Assembly: GCA_029747015.1 (NCBI GenBank)
Contig: JAKOGI010002155.1
Span: 1 to 64,000, forward strand
Reading direction: 5' to 3'
Length of the DNA: 64,000 nt
Source of the DNA: Carnegiea gigantea
Lineage: Eukaryota; Streptophyta; Magnoliopsida; Caryophyllales; Cactaceae
Shown here: positions 1-11,975 of the stretch, one piece after another
Position numbering within the stretch: position 1 is the stretch's first letter
Layout of the letters: every line of letters starts with the position of its first letter
Made by a program: the position numbers and the translations under genes
The notes under the pieces: generated by a model
The model's database searches: none
What the model saw: only the letters and a program-made list of their open reading frames with translations
Told to the model about the DNA's origin: nothing

Positions 1-2711
1 AATCAATATATGTTTAACATCGAAATGAATCAATAAAAGTTTAGCTGAGGTTCAAACTTAACTAGATAATTCAAACTTAAAGCTTTCAGTCGAATCATGC
101 CTAGAAACTAACTTCGAACTGAATCGTACGTGTGTAAAATCAATGCATATGAATGTTTAGTCACTCCATGACCATTTGTGAACTTCGAATTGCATCGTAC
201 GAGTTTAAAATCGACATATATGAATGTTTAGCCACTCTATGGTCACTTATGCGCTTAACTACCCCATAACGGCTCACTAATTCCAAAATAAATAATAAAT
301 GTTTAAAACCCAATCGTGTTTGACTTGCTAGATAAAGTGCTATGGTTTATACATGAATATGATGGTACATATGTGTTCGTATGCTTGTATGCTTAGCTAC
401 CCCGTAATGGCCTGCTAATTGTTAAATGAGATGTTATGGTTTATATGTGATTATAATGATGCGTATACGTTCGTATGCTTGCTACAACCCACTGCTGAGA
501 GTGGTGATGCTTACCAGGTGAGTACCTAAACCCTATCTCCTTTTAAGCTAGCTTGAGAATATGATAAGATTAGTAAAATATAAAACCGAGATGGTAGTTG
601 GATGGTTTGAGGAAGAACTATGAGTGGTTCGAGGTCCTTGTGGTACGGTGCCTGTGAGGAGGGAGTTCGGGTTGTGAATTGACCGCAATCGTGTGGATTG
701 CGAGGCCATGTGTGGCTCATTGTGTTGAAATGATTACGAAGTGTTTAAATGTGATATGTGTATCCCCTTTCCTTGTATATTTAAGATGTAACATGTGTGT
801 GTAAATGTGATGTTTTGGCAAAGGACTGTTCACGTGTTTTAAATGAATAATAGCCATGTCCAGTAGCGAGCAATGGCCTACTTTAGCTACTCAAACAATG
901 TTTGAGAGGAATCCCTAAAATGTTTTGGAAATGGTGTGAGTTGCATGTTAAATAATTTTACCAAAAGGCACAACAAAATTATTAGCCCTTATGGCCCATA
1001 CGCTTTAAAGTGGCTAAGATAATGTGCTTTGGACAATATGAAATGAACGATGTTAACCTAGGGGAAGGTTCGGAAACCCTAGAGGCCCTGACGAGGGTTG
1101 ATGTAATGGTTCGATACGTTAGATGTAGTCATCTCGGGAGTTAGAGCTTAAGTGTGAGCGATAGGTCTCACTATGGGGTTGAGAATAGATCTCACCCAAT
1201 CAGCACCTAAATGATCTTATACCAGAAGTATTTTCGTACTAAGTTAAGAAAAGCAATTGGCCTTTGCCATTTTAAATGATTAAAAAGGAAAGGAAGTTCT
1301 TTTTATAGGCCTTAAGAGGCCATATGGAATGAAGTATGAAAAGCTTATAAGGGTCGTTGTACGACCAATACGAAATGAAGCCTCTTTTAAAAGATCAAGA
1401 GCCTCAAGAGGTCGAGAAGAATGTTTTCAATGAAAGAAAGTTTTCAATGAAAGAAAGAAAGTTTTCAATGGGTGCTTTACGGAATGATTCTTAAGCATGG
1501 TTGAATGTGGATTCTAATATCATGTGGCCTTATCCTTATCCATATCAAACCTGTCTAATTCAAAGTGCATGAATTGAGAAAGAAAGTTATAGCATGTTAA
1601 AAGTTCCATGAACGAAGGCATCTCTCCTAAAAGAATGAACGTTGATATGTGAATAGCCTACGAGGGTGTCATGTAGCTTAATATGATGATCAATAATATA
1701 TAAATGCTTGATACGCGTTTATGTGTGCCTTATGTATATTATATGAATGAAATGCCAAGAAAAGTGTGATTATGAAAAGAGATAACCTTATGTGCACATC
1801 ATAGGAATGATGGTTCATGTGTAGTTTAAATGGAATGCTAAGAAGTTATGTTATAAAAAGAAAGATCCCTATGCTTAACCCTCGATACTTGCTTATGTGC
1901 TTAACTGCTTGTCATTAAAGAAACTTAGTCATTGAGGGACCTAGAAATATGTTTGAGTGGTTAAGATGAAGTTTATGTTCAGTGATCCTTCCATAAGGGT
2001 TTTATGGACGCCTAATATGATAGTAAAGTATGAATACGTGATATGTGACTATTAAAGATATTACTGCCTGCAATAGTTTTGGTTTTAAGGGGGTTGGGGG
2101 ACACTCACTGAGCGTGTGGTTGCTCATCCCACTATTCTTTCCCCTTTTCCCCAAGTCTTCTTTGTGACAGGTGAGAGTCAAGCCTCTTATGTAGAGTTGA
2201 AGTTTACCCTTGATTAAAAAAGAATCATGTGTGCCTACTTACATTCTTAATAAAGTCATGTATAGTATTCTTTGTTTATAAATGTTTGTAAACAATTGTT
2301 CTAGTTCATGTAATGCATATGGTATAAAGGTTGCTCTGTATGGCCGTATGAGCCAACCATCTAAATAGTTATATGTCTTCTTGATTAAAGTTAGTTATGT
2401 TTTGGGATGTAAACCCCAATACTCCGATTGTGTGAACCGTTGAGTTGTATCTTTCGCTTTTCCTTTATTAATGAACTACTCTGTTTGGTGTACTCCGAGC
2501 GGGTGGCTCATTGAGTTATGAACTCCGACGTGTGGCCGTTGAGTTTCTTTTAATGTTTTGCACTTCCGTTGATTACAGGGACTTATTGTAGGGCTTTTAG
2601 CCTGAAAACGGTCAGTTTTTAGGGGAAACTCTATCCGTTTCTCCCCAGAAATTTGCATAAGAAGTTAAGAAAATGTAATACTTCCTGACCCTAGAGGTTG
2701 GGGGTGTTACA
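1..2711 (+). mobile_element. Partial LTR of a Tekay/Del-like Ty3/gypsy element
   Basis: The sequence runs without coding capacity to an LTR-like 3' end, GGGGTGTTACA at 2701-2711. About 600 bp upstream is the block GGTTGGGGGACACTCACTG (near 2091) followed by GACAGGTGA (near 2167), an arrangement I associate with long LTRs of plant chromovirus (Tekay/Del) elements. The left edge lies outside the window, so neither the LTR start nor the target duplication can be checked. Short internal repetitions are visible, for example two related blocks around 104-180 and 181-250, and two related blocks containing TATGGTTTATA near 350 and 440. It could instead be an unrelated long repeat. The family assignment rests on motif recall, not on an alignment. 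Confidence 0.45.
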
Positions 2712-3480
2712 TGTATACTTCCAAATACTCATGCACAGTTCTTAATAAGAGGCTATATATTCCTCACAGATGTATAGCACAGATCTCTCACAAGTATTCT
2801 GGTTGCACAGCCAATTTGCCCAGTATGAATATTGTGCAGGAATAAGAAAAAAATAAGTCGAACTTAGGGCATAATACACCTATAAGGGGTGCAAGCCTAA
2901 TAAGCATAATATGTCGATGGCTTAAGCCACATTAAAAACCCTAGTTCCTCGACTGTCTATCTAATATAAAAGCGGACCAATCTAAGAGAAAACATACATA
3001 CATAAGAGAAACATTGAGGGTTGTCTAAAGTGAGTTTTTTGCACAAAACCTTAGGGCTCTAAGGCTGTGGGATCGTGAAGGTTCTTCGAATTGTGAGTTC
3101 CTTCCTCGACCAGTGATTCAAAGGTAAGGTTCTATCGTGTTTCGCTATAAGATTAAGGTAAATTCGTTTACGCTTAATTTGTTATATTAATTTCTTTAAT
3201 TATTGTAGATGGATTTTAGTAATGAGATTAATGGGTTGATTAGTGTTAATAAATTATTTAAAGGCTTCGGGACTCAAAAAATAAACGAAAAAAATTGATT
3301 TATCTTTAAGTTAGTTGAGAATGATGCAACACAAATAGTTCAAATAAAACCAATGGGAATCAATGTTTATTTGAAGGTTAGAGAAATTAATATTTTTTGG
3401 TTTGGACCCAAAAGCATGCACTTGGCATAAAAAAAACTGAAATCGCAAATTGAGCTAGCTAATCTAAACTTTATTATGGA
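2712..3480. other. Spacer without recognisable gene
   Basis: A TATA-like stretch (CTAATATAAAAGCGG near 2961) and an open stretch after 3208 starting with ATGGATTTTAGTAATGAG are visible, broken by TGA at about 3296 and by later stops. This could be the leader and first codons of a degraded copia-like or other element, but no domain is recognised. Confidence 0.3.
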
Positions 3481-3485
3481 TGAAC

Positions 3486-3770
3486 CAATAATAATAATAA
3501 TAATAACAACAACAGCTATATTACTCCTAATAACAACTGTAATAACAATGGAAGTAAAATAATAACAACAATAATAACCCTAACAATAGCAACGATGCTA
3601 TGGTAATGATAATAAGGGTAACAATAATAGTAATATTCATAATAACAATACTGATAATAATGTTGATATTAATAATATTGAGGTGAACAATATTATATAA
3701 CAACGATAACATTAATACCATGAATGACGAGGGCAACAATAATATTAAAAGAAAGAATAAAACAAAAGGG
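3486..3770. repeat. AAT/AAC trinucleotide-rich low-complexity tract
   Basis: The tract consists of imperfect runs of AAT, AAC and ATA triplets over almost 300 bases. In one plus-strand frame it reads as an Asn-rich stretch, in the other frames as Ile/Thr- or Leu-rich. The composition explains the apparent open frame on the opposite strand here, so I do not call a protein. Confidence 0.75.
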
Positions 3771-4766
3771 GAGATAAAATCAATTTGTATCTAAATAAGT
3801 AATAATGAGTGTATCAATAAATAAAAGAAGAACCAAAGGAATTCTGAATTGCTTATTAAGCTTAAAAATTTTAATAACACCATCTAAAACTATACTAACC
3901 ATCGAACTATACATTTGGAGTAGAAGCGAGGTCATTTCCTTTGTTTCAGGCCGTAAGCAAACACCTTTATAAAAGGGGGATAGATTTTAAGAACTCAGGT
4001 ATGTTTACTACCTGTGCTCTTTGAGCACTCAAATGTTTCCCACATTATATAAATTTCATATTTTATTCACGTAATGAATTAGTTTCAAACAATGTTTGTC
4101 ACCTAATTAAGTGGGTAACATTAGTTATCAAACATCAGAGCTTACGCTACTCAGTTTACTCATACAGTTTGAGCTTACGCTTTCCAAGTAGCCTAGGAGG
4201 TGTACACCTATCTCAATGATCACTCATAGGGTTCCAAATAACTAGCAAAACAATTTCACTCATATTCTAATCTCTCGTTTCTATTTTTGAACTAAAATGA
4301 ATTGAAATGTGGGAGCCCAACTAAGTTGAATATGAAGTTTATTTTATAGCATACAGATATACACATTGGGCTTTAGCTCAATGATCAAAATGTTTTCTGT
4401 TTTAGGTAATGGATCATTGAATAACCCCCTCCTAGCAGGCTAGAGGGTAGTAAGAACTAGAACAGGGTTTTGGTACTTTTGCTGATGGCTTGCTATATAG
4501 ATGCTAACAATGATGTCCATACTAGAACAAGGCTTAGAAGTTATTGAGAAGACATGTCGCCTGTATGATCTTTTGGTCAAATTTACTTAACGTAGGGTTT
4601 CCCTAATTAAGTTGTAATTTTATTCTAAACTAAATAGTTTTATGAATGCAATTTCCTTATTCCTGATTTTGGTAGGCTTAGTAATGCACAAGTAGTTTAG
4701 AGTAGATGCGTATCTTCAATAAAGCCTTGTCTATTTTAGGACAGCACTAATGCCTCCAATCATTAA
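3771..4766. other. AT-rich spacer
   Basis: No coding trace, RNA gene or element boundary is recognised. Two short related pieces, each containing GAGCTTACGCT, occur near 4138 and 4171. Confidence 0.4.
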
Positions 4767-5136
4767 GACTTCTGCTGCACTTAAAATAATAAATGATTAG
4801 ATTAAAATAATTGAGGGCGTTATAGTTGTGGTATCACAAACCACGTTTACAAATCACTATGAGCAGTAAGGTGTTTAAGTGTTAGGACGTCAAATTTTAG
4901 GAGGCCGATGTGAGTGAATCATTTTCTCTTTTGAAGCATACTTGGACTTCCACTACCCTTAGAATAATAAATGATTAAATTAAAACAATTATGTAATTAG
5001 AAATTGAGGACTTTATAGTTGTGGTATCATAACCAAGTTTACAAATCACTATGACTAGTAAGGTGTTTAAGTGTTAGGACATTAGCTCTTAGGAGGTCAA
5101 TGTGGGAGAATTGTTTTCTCTTTTGAAGCATACTTG
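4767..5136 (+). repeat. Tandem duplication of a 178-192 bp unit
   Basis: Unit A (4767-4944) and unit B (4945-5136) both begin GACTTC and share long blocks: AATAATAAATGATTA, TTTACAAATCACTATGA, AAGGTGTTTAAGTGTTAGGAC and TTTTCTCTTTTGAAGCATACTTGGACTT. Unit B contains a small insertion after AAACAATTA. The units are clearly diverged, so the duplication is not recent. It lies immediately upstream of the possible exon at 5170. Confidence 0.85.
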
Positions 5137-5169
5137 GACTTGACTTGCTCATTTTTTCCTTTTTTTTAG

Positions 5170-5417
5170 ATGGATCAACTGGGAGCAGCCATGGATCCTT
5201 ACGTTGTCAACATGCTGCCAGGGATCTCGATGGCCACCCACTTTTCTCTATTACATACTGGTATGGTGGCCCACATGCAAGATCCATTCTCAGAGTTCCA
5301 CAATGTGTTGGTTCGTACTCGTAGGCTCTGGTGGTCTCTGCTTATCACAGAACCTTGCCGCGAGTTTAGATTCTTGTACCATGGCTTTATGATTACTGGG
5401 GACCAAGGGTTGATGGG
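5170..5417 (+). pseudogene. Possible 3'-truncated exon, interrupted by a CACTA end
   Basis: A pyrimidine run ending TTTTTTTTAG at about 5169 looks like a 3' splice site, followed by an open frame starting MDQLGAAMDPYVVNML. Base composition is more balanced than in the surroundings. The frame is cut at about 5418, where a CACTA-type terminus (CACTACAAAAAATGC) begins. The few codons read past that point come from the element. I do not recognise the protein, and two other frames are also partly open. It might belong to the same host gene as the plus-strand pieces at 7057-7870, separated by the element, but this is only inferred from order and strand. Confidence 0.35.
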
Positions 5418-5900
5418 GACACTACAAAAAATGCAACTTGTGCCAACATGATGGCAAATAGTAATTTACTGTTGGTAACGACTATGGCAATAGAAATATT
5501 TCTATTGCTTGTACTGTTGGGATTAGTTCTGTTGATAAAGTTATTTCCAACAAAAAAATATATTCCGTTGTGAATGTTAAATAATACCAACAAAAACTGA
5601 TTTGTTGGCATTTCTATTGACATTACTTATTCCAACAATTTCTATCTGTTGACATTAGTATTCCAAACAAAAATCGATCTGTCATCATTTTTGTTGGCAT
5701 TACTTATTCCAACAATTTTAATTCGTTGGCATTAATATTCGAAACATAAATCTTTATACATAGATTTGTGTTGATGTTACTATTGCAACATATGATAACT
5801 GTTGGTGTTGCAATTTCCCACTTCCAAATATTCTATTAGCATCGGTTGTTATCCCCATGTTGTTTTTGTTGGCATAAATATGAGTAGCATCTTATATAAT
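5417..5900 (+). mobile_element. CACTA terminus with subterminal repeats
   Basis: CACTACAAAAAATGC at 5417-5431 matches the canonical En/Spm (CACTA) terminal inverted repeat, pointing into the element to the right. It is followed by about 450 bp crowded with short direct and inverted copies of a TGTTGGCATT / ATTCCAACAA motif (for example near 5602, 5630, 5652, 5693, 5708, 5725), typical of CACTA subterminal transposase-binding arrays. The matching right terminus was not found with confidence. A weak candidate, TTGAAGTG, ends near 7051, which would make a short deletion derivative. Confidence 0.7.
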
Positions 5901-6572
5901 ACACAGTTGTATATATAACTACTAATGATAATGAATTTGAAGAAGGACATGAATAGAACTTAATTATCAATAATTATTTCTTTTGTAATGGGCATCATAT
6001 TAAAGGGATATGCTACTATCCGCAGCGGTTTATACACTACACATGCGTGTAAATACTAGGATATAAACATTTATGTAGTTAGGCAATAAACAATTTTCAA
6101 TCATATATATAACTACTAATGATAATGCATTTGGAGTTCAACATCATACCTTTCCAAAATAAATTACTACACCAAAATTACTAGAAACTATGCATGATTA
6201 ATAAAGAAAAGAAAATAATATCTATTATTAAATGAGTCCACTGCTCGTAATTAATATGAAATGAATGCCCAGCATCATTCAAATGATAAGTCATACATCT
6301 TGATCATTCTCACCATCCAACACAAATTCATCTTCACTTGCAGGCAAACCATGCTCGTACGATGGAAAATCCTTCTGAAACTCTTATTAGAAAGAACGAT
6401 CAACTTCCTTATCTTCAATACTTCCATATTCTCCTCTTCAAAATTGAGATTAACATCATTACTACATTTTGTTAAATAAATACTTATACAATTAAATATT
6501 TTCCCCCAAAGAATATAAGTCTCAATGTTGAAGTAGCTCAATTACTTGTGGAAAAGATTTTTAGGCATTACC

Positions 6573-6930
6573 TTAAGTAAAATTAAGTTTCCCATCACTC
6601 TTCTGACCCAATCGACTGCTCTCTCTGTCATATGCTGAGCCCTTTCGACTTTCTTCTATCTCTTGTAATACTACTATCATATTCTCAAAGTCTCCTCTAA
6701 GCTTTATTCTTTTTGCTCGTTCTATGGCCACTACACATCTCTTCTCATGAGAACGTGGCACCTTGACACCTAACCCATAGGTCTTTGTGTAACCATTTTA
6801 TCTTCACCAACAATTTCCTCATATAGCTTATCTCACATAGCTCTGTCTGATCCTAAACTCTCTAGTAATCCACCCAATTCTGTTTGAATTACATCCTATG
6901 TAAAATTATATAAATGAGCTAATGTAATTA
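6573..6930 (-). pseudogene. CACTA TNPA-like (Transposase_24 type) C-terminal fragment
   Basis: Reading the minus strand from about 6930 downwards gives an acidic/hydrophobic piece (ELGGLLESLGSDRA, then DKLYEEIVGED) and then YGLGVKVP-like residues continuing into PRSHEKRC and a helical tail rich in Glu, Arg and Lys. This layout resembles the tail after the Transposase_24 domain of plant En/Spm second genes. At least one stop and a frame change interrupt it. It sits between the subterminal array at 5417-5900 and the Transposase_24 core at 8250-8960, on the same strand, and so is best read as the distal part of that gene. Assignment of this piece alone is weak; position supports it. Confidence 0.4.
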
Positions 6931-7056
6931 TTATTGGATAACTCAAACAAAATGAATACAAATATGACAAATAATCATAAAAAGAGCATCAAACAGATAC
7001 TTAAAAATAATCACGCCAACTTTACATAACTTTTCACAACTACCAATTGAAGTGGT

Positions 7057-7395
7057 ATGATTAACCAGCAGCCAGTTAAATGGTCACTTGCACCCTCATG
7101 GTTTCCTTCCAACCCCATATCAGATGAATTTCCAAAAACATCCATTGAGAAATATGGCTGGACTTCATATAAGTCCTGGCCATATCCTTATCAAGGCACT
7201 ATTGTCTATCCTAGAATGCCTCAAGGATACTTTGACGAAAGAATGCATTTGGATGGAAAACAGAATCCTATGTTGTTCAATGCACTTGAAACCACAAATG
7301 CCCCTTTGCATTCTGAATTCCATCCCTATCTGTCATCTCAGCGAATGTGTTTCAATGAATTTGCTATAGGTTTTAGCACTCTAAATATGTCTTAA
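7057..7395 (+). pseudogene. Unrecognised plus-strand exon-like ORF
   Basis: An uninterrupted 112-codon frame rich in Pro, Tyr, Trp, Ser and Met (SWPYPYQGTIVYPRMPQGYF, HPYLSSQRMCFNEFA) ending in TAA. Composition is protein-like and unlike the AT-rich flanks. I do not recognise a family. It resembles the low-complexity C-terminal half of a plant regulatory protein more than a transposase. It lies between two minus-strand CACTA gene pieces, so it is either a captured host fragment or an interrupted host gene. The piece at 7545-7872 appears to continue the same protein. Confidence 0.4.
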
Positions 7396-7544
7396 GTGAT
7401 GCTTGGTCTAAGTATGTGGAGAAATGTACCATAATTTCCTTTAACTATTAATTCTAATATAAGGACTGAAGTTTTAGTGAAGAGGGGACAAGTACCTGCC
7501 ATGAGAAACATGTCATAGTAGCCTAGACCATAGAGCCTAGCCAT

Positions 7545-7872
7545 TGGAAATATTGGTGGTTATGGTAGCTCCTTTACTCATTTAGAGCTTCATCAATGGC
7601 ATGCACCTCCCAGTCTTTATGAGCCCAACTATGGAGTAATAAACCTGCAAACACTATCAGCTTATCCCCCATGGTCACTTTCTCGCCAGGATAGCTTTGG
7701 ACCACATGCTCAATATGTTGATTTAGCTCCAAGTCTGCATCATACTAGATATGGATACTTCTTGGACACAATGTGGGTACATGGACCTAGCAACCAAAGC
7801 CACAACCCATTCTCTCCTAGGCCGTCAATCTCTCAGTCTAGCAATCCTCTTAGGAGACATGCAATGTCATAA
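7545..7872 (+). pseudogene. Second plus-strand exon-like piece, same style as 7057-7395
   Basis: The frame beginning GNIGGYGSSFTHLELHQW runs open to a TAA at about 7872 and ends SSNPLRRHAMS. It is rich in His, Tyr, Pro and Ser (APPSLYEPNYG, SAYPPWSLSRQDSFG). It has no N-terminal ATG of its own. A diverged, stop-containing stretch separates it from the preceding piece. The following 350 bp (7873-8225) look like a 3' untranslated region: AT-rich with no frame. Function unknown. Confidence 0.4.
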
Positions 7873-8224
7873 ATAGCATAATTAATGGAAGTCCTAAAGA
7901 GCTCTATAGGACTGATGATACCTGTGGTTTGTTATCCAAAGTACATTCTTTGTTTTGATTGTTTCAACTCTATACATGGTATTTATGGGTATTTTGTTCC
8001 TGCTTTGCTGTGGTGACGTTTGTATTAGACATAATGGATGCTCTCTCTAGCCCAAATTAGTGGCCAAGTTTAAAATGGCATAAACTTAGATAAGATGCCC
8101 CACCCCACGTTTTTCGTTAAGCAATAATAACCTTGTGGTTCATATATTGTTGCAAAGACATGATGTAATAAAGGCACGTTGTTCCCTTCATATTGTCATT
8201 AGGGAATAACATCAAGTTGCAGTG

Positions 8225-8960
8225 TCACTACAAGAAAGGAAAATGAGCAGAAGAAGTCTCCCGATTTGGGGAAACGATGAGAAAAAGAGGAACAAGTCAA
8301 AAAAAGGGAAACAATTAACATACAAGAGTTGCAGTAGATGCATCGTCACGCTTGGTTTCTAGCCATTTTGGTTTATTGGTAACCTCAAATAGCTCAAGCT
8401 TATCCGGTTCCTTGCCATCTTTTGTCTATATGTGAAGAAAGACAAATATTAAAGTATATACAGAAATTATATTGAAGACGTAGGTAATGTAATGAGAAAC
8501 TTAATTTAAACACTAACTCATATGAAATGGAAAATAAAAGGATGTTACGATTTCCCTATGTAACCTTGAGAAGCTCTTACTTTCACCATATTTTGGGACA
8601 TTTCATAATTAGCTCGATTTTCTAAATTTCTCTCAGTTCGAGCCTAAATTAAAGTCACAATGATGGTATTAAATTCAAATGTATATAATTAATCATGACA
8701 CAAAGCAAATACACTTACTCGCCCCTACACTAGATGCCCAAAATTAAATTGCATTTCTATATTGGTCCACAAGAATAATTGATGGTCTAGAACTCAAAGC
8801 TTCATTAATAAACTTTCTGTTGAATTTCTCCCTTTTCAACTTACACTTGTTCCACCTCGAACTAGCATCTAATGTCTCCTTGACCATTGTCTTGGCTCTT
8901 TTCCTTCAGGGAATTTAAATGATCCCTACTCCACATATGTCCATTTTAAAAAATAAAATG
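8225..8960 (-). pseudogene. CACTA TNPA-like gene, Transposase_24 core, broken
   Basis: Three minus-strand blocks in order match the Transposase_24 domain of plant En/Spm elements. The first, about 8906-8740, reads ETLDASSRWNKCKLKREKF then FINEALSSRPSIILVDQYRN, the fold that normally reads as a WK..LK..YF helix followed by P..V...W..LV. The second, about 8650-8560, reads ARTERNLENRANYEMSQNM then VKVRASQGY, the usual N..NR..Q..PHT..SKS region. The third, about 8425-8325, reads KDGKEPDKLELFEVTNK. AT-rich gaps between blocks may be introns. Stops and missing conserved residues show the gene is dead. In such elements this protein binds subterminal repeats. CACTACAAGAAA at 8226 resembles a CACTA terminus and may be a second nested end. 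Confidence 0.6.
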
Positions 8961-10139
8961 AATTGTATACTTGCACAAAAATATTTATAATTTGAGATAA
9001 ATTAACATATTGCCACTAAATTTAATATTCCAGACCTACACAATTTTCCAAATATGTTCCATTCTGTCTTCACTAATTTTCTTAAAATCAATGCAATCAA
9101 TTGGCATGATTGTTGGATTCCTTGCAAGGACACCAATAAAGGAAGATAATTCCCTTCCTTCATTATTATGTGGTTTCCCATTGTTATTCAATGATATATA
9201 TATGTGTGTGTGTGTGTGTATATGTATATATGTAGCTCTATCTACTAATCTATCCTCTCTCTATATCTATATAATTTTTATCTGATATATATATCTATAT
9301 ATATATATATATTATTATATATATATATATATATATATAGGTTCCTTTGGTGGCTTTAGTTTGCTACAACCATGCCTCCTTGTGGTGTTCATACTGAGAT
9401 CCCCTTCTATTGTTTATTTACATAAGAAGACAAATAAAGAAAAATTAGTAATGATAACAAACAATCAAAGAACATTATCTAAAATGACAAACCTTAAATT
9501 ATCATCATTTATTAAACAAAAATGGCAAAATGGTTTACAACTTTTCGTAGAACATGAAGTGATGTGAAATAAAATCAACAATGGCAGCATAGTTACAGGC
9601 TCACAAAATGCAAGCATATGAATGCATGAGTACAAGCTCATTGACAATCATAGTTGACGAACATGTTGAAGTAAATTTGAAAAAACACTCCAAGTAGTTG
9701 CTAATGATTACAAGAAATATGGAATTTCAACCCCTTTTGCTTCTCCTTTACTTTTGGATGCATTGCCTCTCTCAAAAATTCCAATCTATTTTAATGTACA
9801 TCAAAGGAATTGAATACAACATATAAAATTAAAAAAAAAATTATCCTATATACTATTTCTTGAAGTTAAACAAATTAGACAAAAAATTAGGTTCAAGTCA
9901 AAGTTAAGTTGATTTGTACTCAAATTTCAAATTCAAATAAAAATTTCTATTTTTATTTCTATGTTTGGTTAGAAAAAGCAAGTTGTAGGCTATTCACAAG
10001 AATTCCACTATACATTTTTTACCCAAAGATTACCTAGCGTAAAGTCAAGTTTGTGTCCAACCTGAGTGTTTTTACTTCTCATATTTAGAATGATGTTGCA
10101 ATTCTACTATCATTTATCATGAATGGTTTTTTTTTTAAT
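8961..10139. other. AT-rich spacer with TG and TA microsatellites
   Basis: A TG run near 9203 and interrupted TA runs (9282-9340) are visible. No gene is supported. The region lies within the decayed CACTA interval. Confidence 0.4.
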
Positions 10140-11456
10140 GTTGGGGTCATTTATCATGAACACAACTTATTATAAACAAATAAAGTTATTGTAAAAAAAT
10201 CCCAATAATATCTCCTCTACACAAACAAAGGCAACACTGAGCAATAAGATGGCATGCCATCTGTGACTGACAACATTCATCAAAAATTATATAAACATAA
10301 ACATTCTTACCAGTTATCCTGTTGCCATTTCCCTAAGTATCCAACATATCATAATTCTCGTCTAGTGGAAGTATCTTGGTCTACCTTTCCTCTCCTTCTT
10401 GAAGTTGGGTCTCAGGAGAATGTTCTTTTTGTGATGAATGGAGAGTTCTCAAGTTATTTGTACCATTAAATGTTCATGGCTGGTTTATGGCAAATAATGT
10501 AGCAGCACCAGTATCATTTCTCCTTTTAAACGAATAATCATGCCTTGTAGTATGCAAATCTGATTCGGCTGGAAAAAAATCAATTTACGAATGAATTTTT
10601 TTAGATTGTGTTTCTTTATAAATTAAATAGATTTAATAATCAAGTCATACAAGATTTTACTTAGCGAATATGCTCTTATTTTAGGTTTATCCAATTCTAT
10701 CGAGTAGATAAAAGGAAGGAAGGAAAAAAGAATGTGAAATTGTGCTAAAAAAACCAAACTGAGACTGAACCTAAGCAGCAAAATTTCGTGTGATAATGGT
10801 TAACCTTGAACCTTTTTTTATGCTGGGGTCATTTATCATGAACACAACTTATCACAAACAAATAAATTTATTACTAGAAAAAAAACCCAGTAATATCTCC
10901 TCTACATGGACAAAGACAACATTGAGTTATAAGATGGTATGCCATCTGTCATTGACAACATTCACCATAAATTATATAAGCATAAATATTCTTACCAATT
11001 GTCCAGTTGTCATTCCCTAATCATCTAACATATCATGATTCTCTTCTTATGGAAGTATCATGGTCTCCCTCTCCTCTCCTTCTTGAGGTCGAGTCTCACG
11101 AGAATGTTCATTTTATGATGAAGGGAGAGTTCTCAAGGCATTTGTACCATTAAAAAGCGTATGGTCGGTTTATGGCAGATAATGTAGCAGTACTAGTATC
11201 CTTTCTCCATTTGAATGGATAATCATGCCTTGGAGTATGAGAATCTTATTCGGCTGAAAAAAATCAATTTACGAATGAATTAGTGAGTAAATCTTGTTAT
11301 TTATTAGAAGTACTACTCAAGGTATTCATGCCATCACAAGCATCAACTTAGTTTATAGCGTACGATGTAAAAGTAGCTTTTGTTCTTCTCCAAAATGGAT
11401 AGTCATGCCTTGAATTGCAAGAATCTATATGGGAGGAGAATAATTAATTCATAAAT
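10140..11456 (+). repeat. Direct duplication of about 458 bp plus a third partial copy
   Basis: Copies at 10140-10597 and 10823-11281 share the opening GGGGTCATTTATCATGAAC and, in the same order, ATATCTCCTCTACA, ATGCCATCTGT, GGAAGTATC, GAATGTTC, GGGAGAGTTCTCAAG, GGTTTATGGCA and the ending AATCAATTTACGAATGAAT. A third, shorter and more diverged copy (about 11312-11456) repeats only the second half: GTATTCATGCCAT, TTTATAGC, GGATAGTCATGCCTTG, AATAAATTCATAAATGAAT-like. Spacing of the first two copies is about 683 bp. The unit has no open frame on either strand. Within a CACTA region it may be an amplified intron/exon or a rearranged element segment. Confidence 0.85.
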
Positions 11457-11970
11457 GAATTTAGTAAGTAATATAATGTTAGTTGAATATGGCAAGTGAA
11501 AACTTTACAGTATTAATGCAAAAATAAATAGTACTACATATTTACGTGTGCAATACTATTTATATTTTATGGAAGTGTTGAACTCAACGTGTTTAACAAC
11601 TCAGATAGCAAATGAAACATGACCTCAACCACTTGGAGGCACATTATCAATTCTCTTTGGATGTTTTTCTTTTTTGTCTTTTCTAATATAATTTTTTCAA
11701 ATTTTTATGTAGTTTAGTTACGTTGTATGGATCCTTAAAATTGAAATATATGAACCTCTCTTACCAAAACCCTATAAGTGAAAACCATAATGGATGTTGT
11801 TCTTGTAAAGTGAGCATAAAATAAGATTAAAATATGTAAGTTTTAAATCGAAATTATAAGCATCAACGGTCACAAACTTTATTAACTGAATCAATTGCCA
11901 CTCACACCCTATACCATCTAAAAGTTTATGTCCTGTAAATTACTTTTTATTTGTCATGTTACAGGATCAT
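11457..11970. other. AT-rich spacer within the CACTA region
   Basis: No coding trace or repeat boundary is recognised up to the solo LTR. Confidence 0.35.
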
Positions 11971-11975
11971 AAAAT

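Noticed and set aside
3527..3739. Open frame rich in Leu and Ile on the minus strand
   Set aside because: It is a by-product of the AAT/AAC trinucleotide tract.
7036..7054. Right CACTA terminus pairing with 5417
   Set aside because: The best candidate, TTGAAGTG, has a mismatch in the core and no matching 3 bp duplication.
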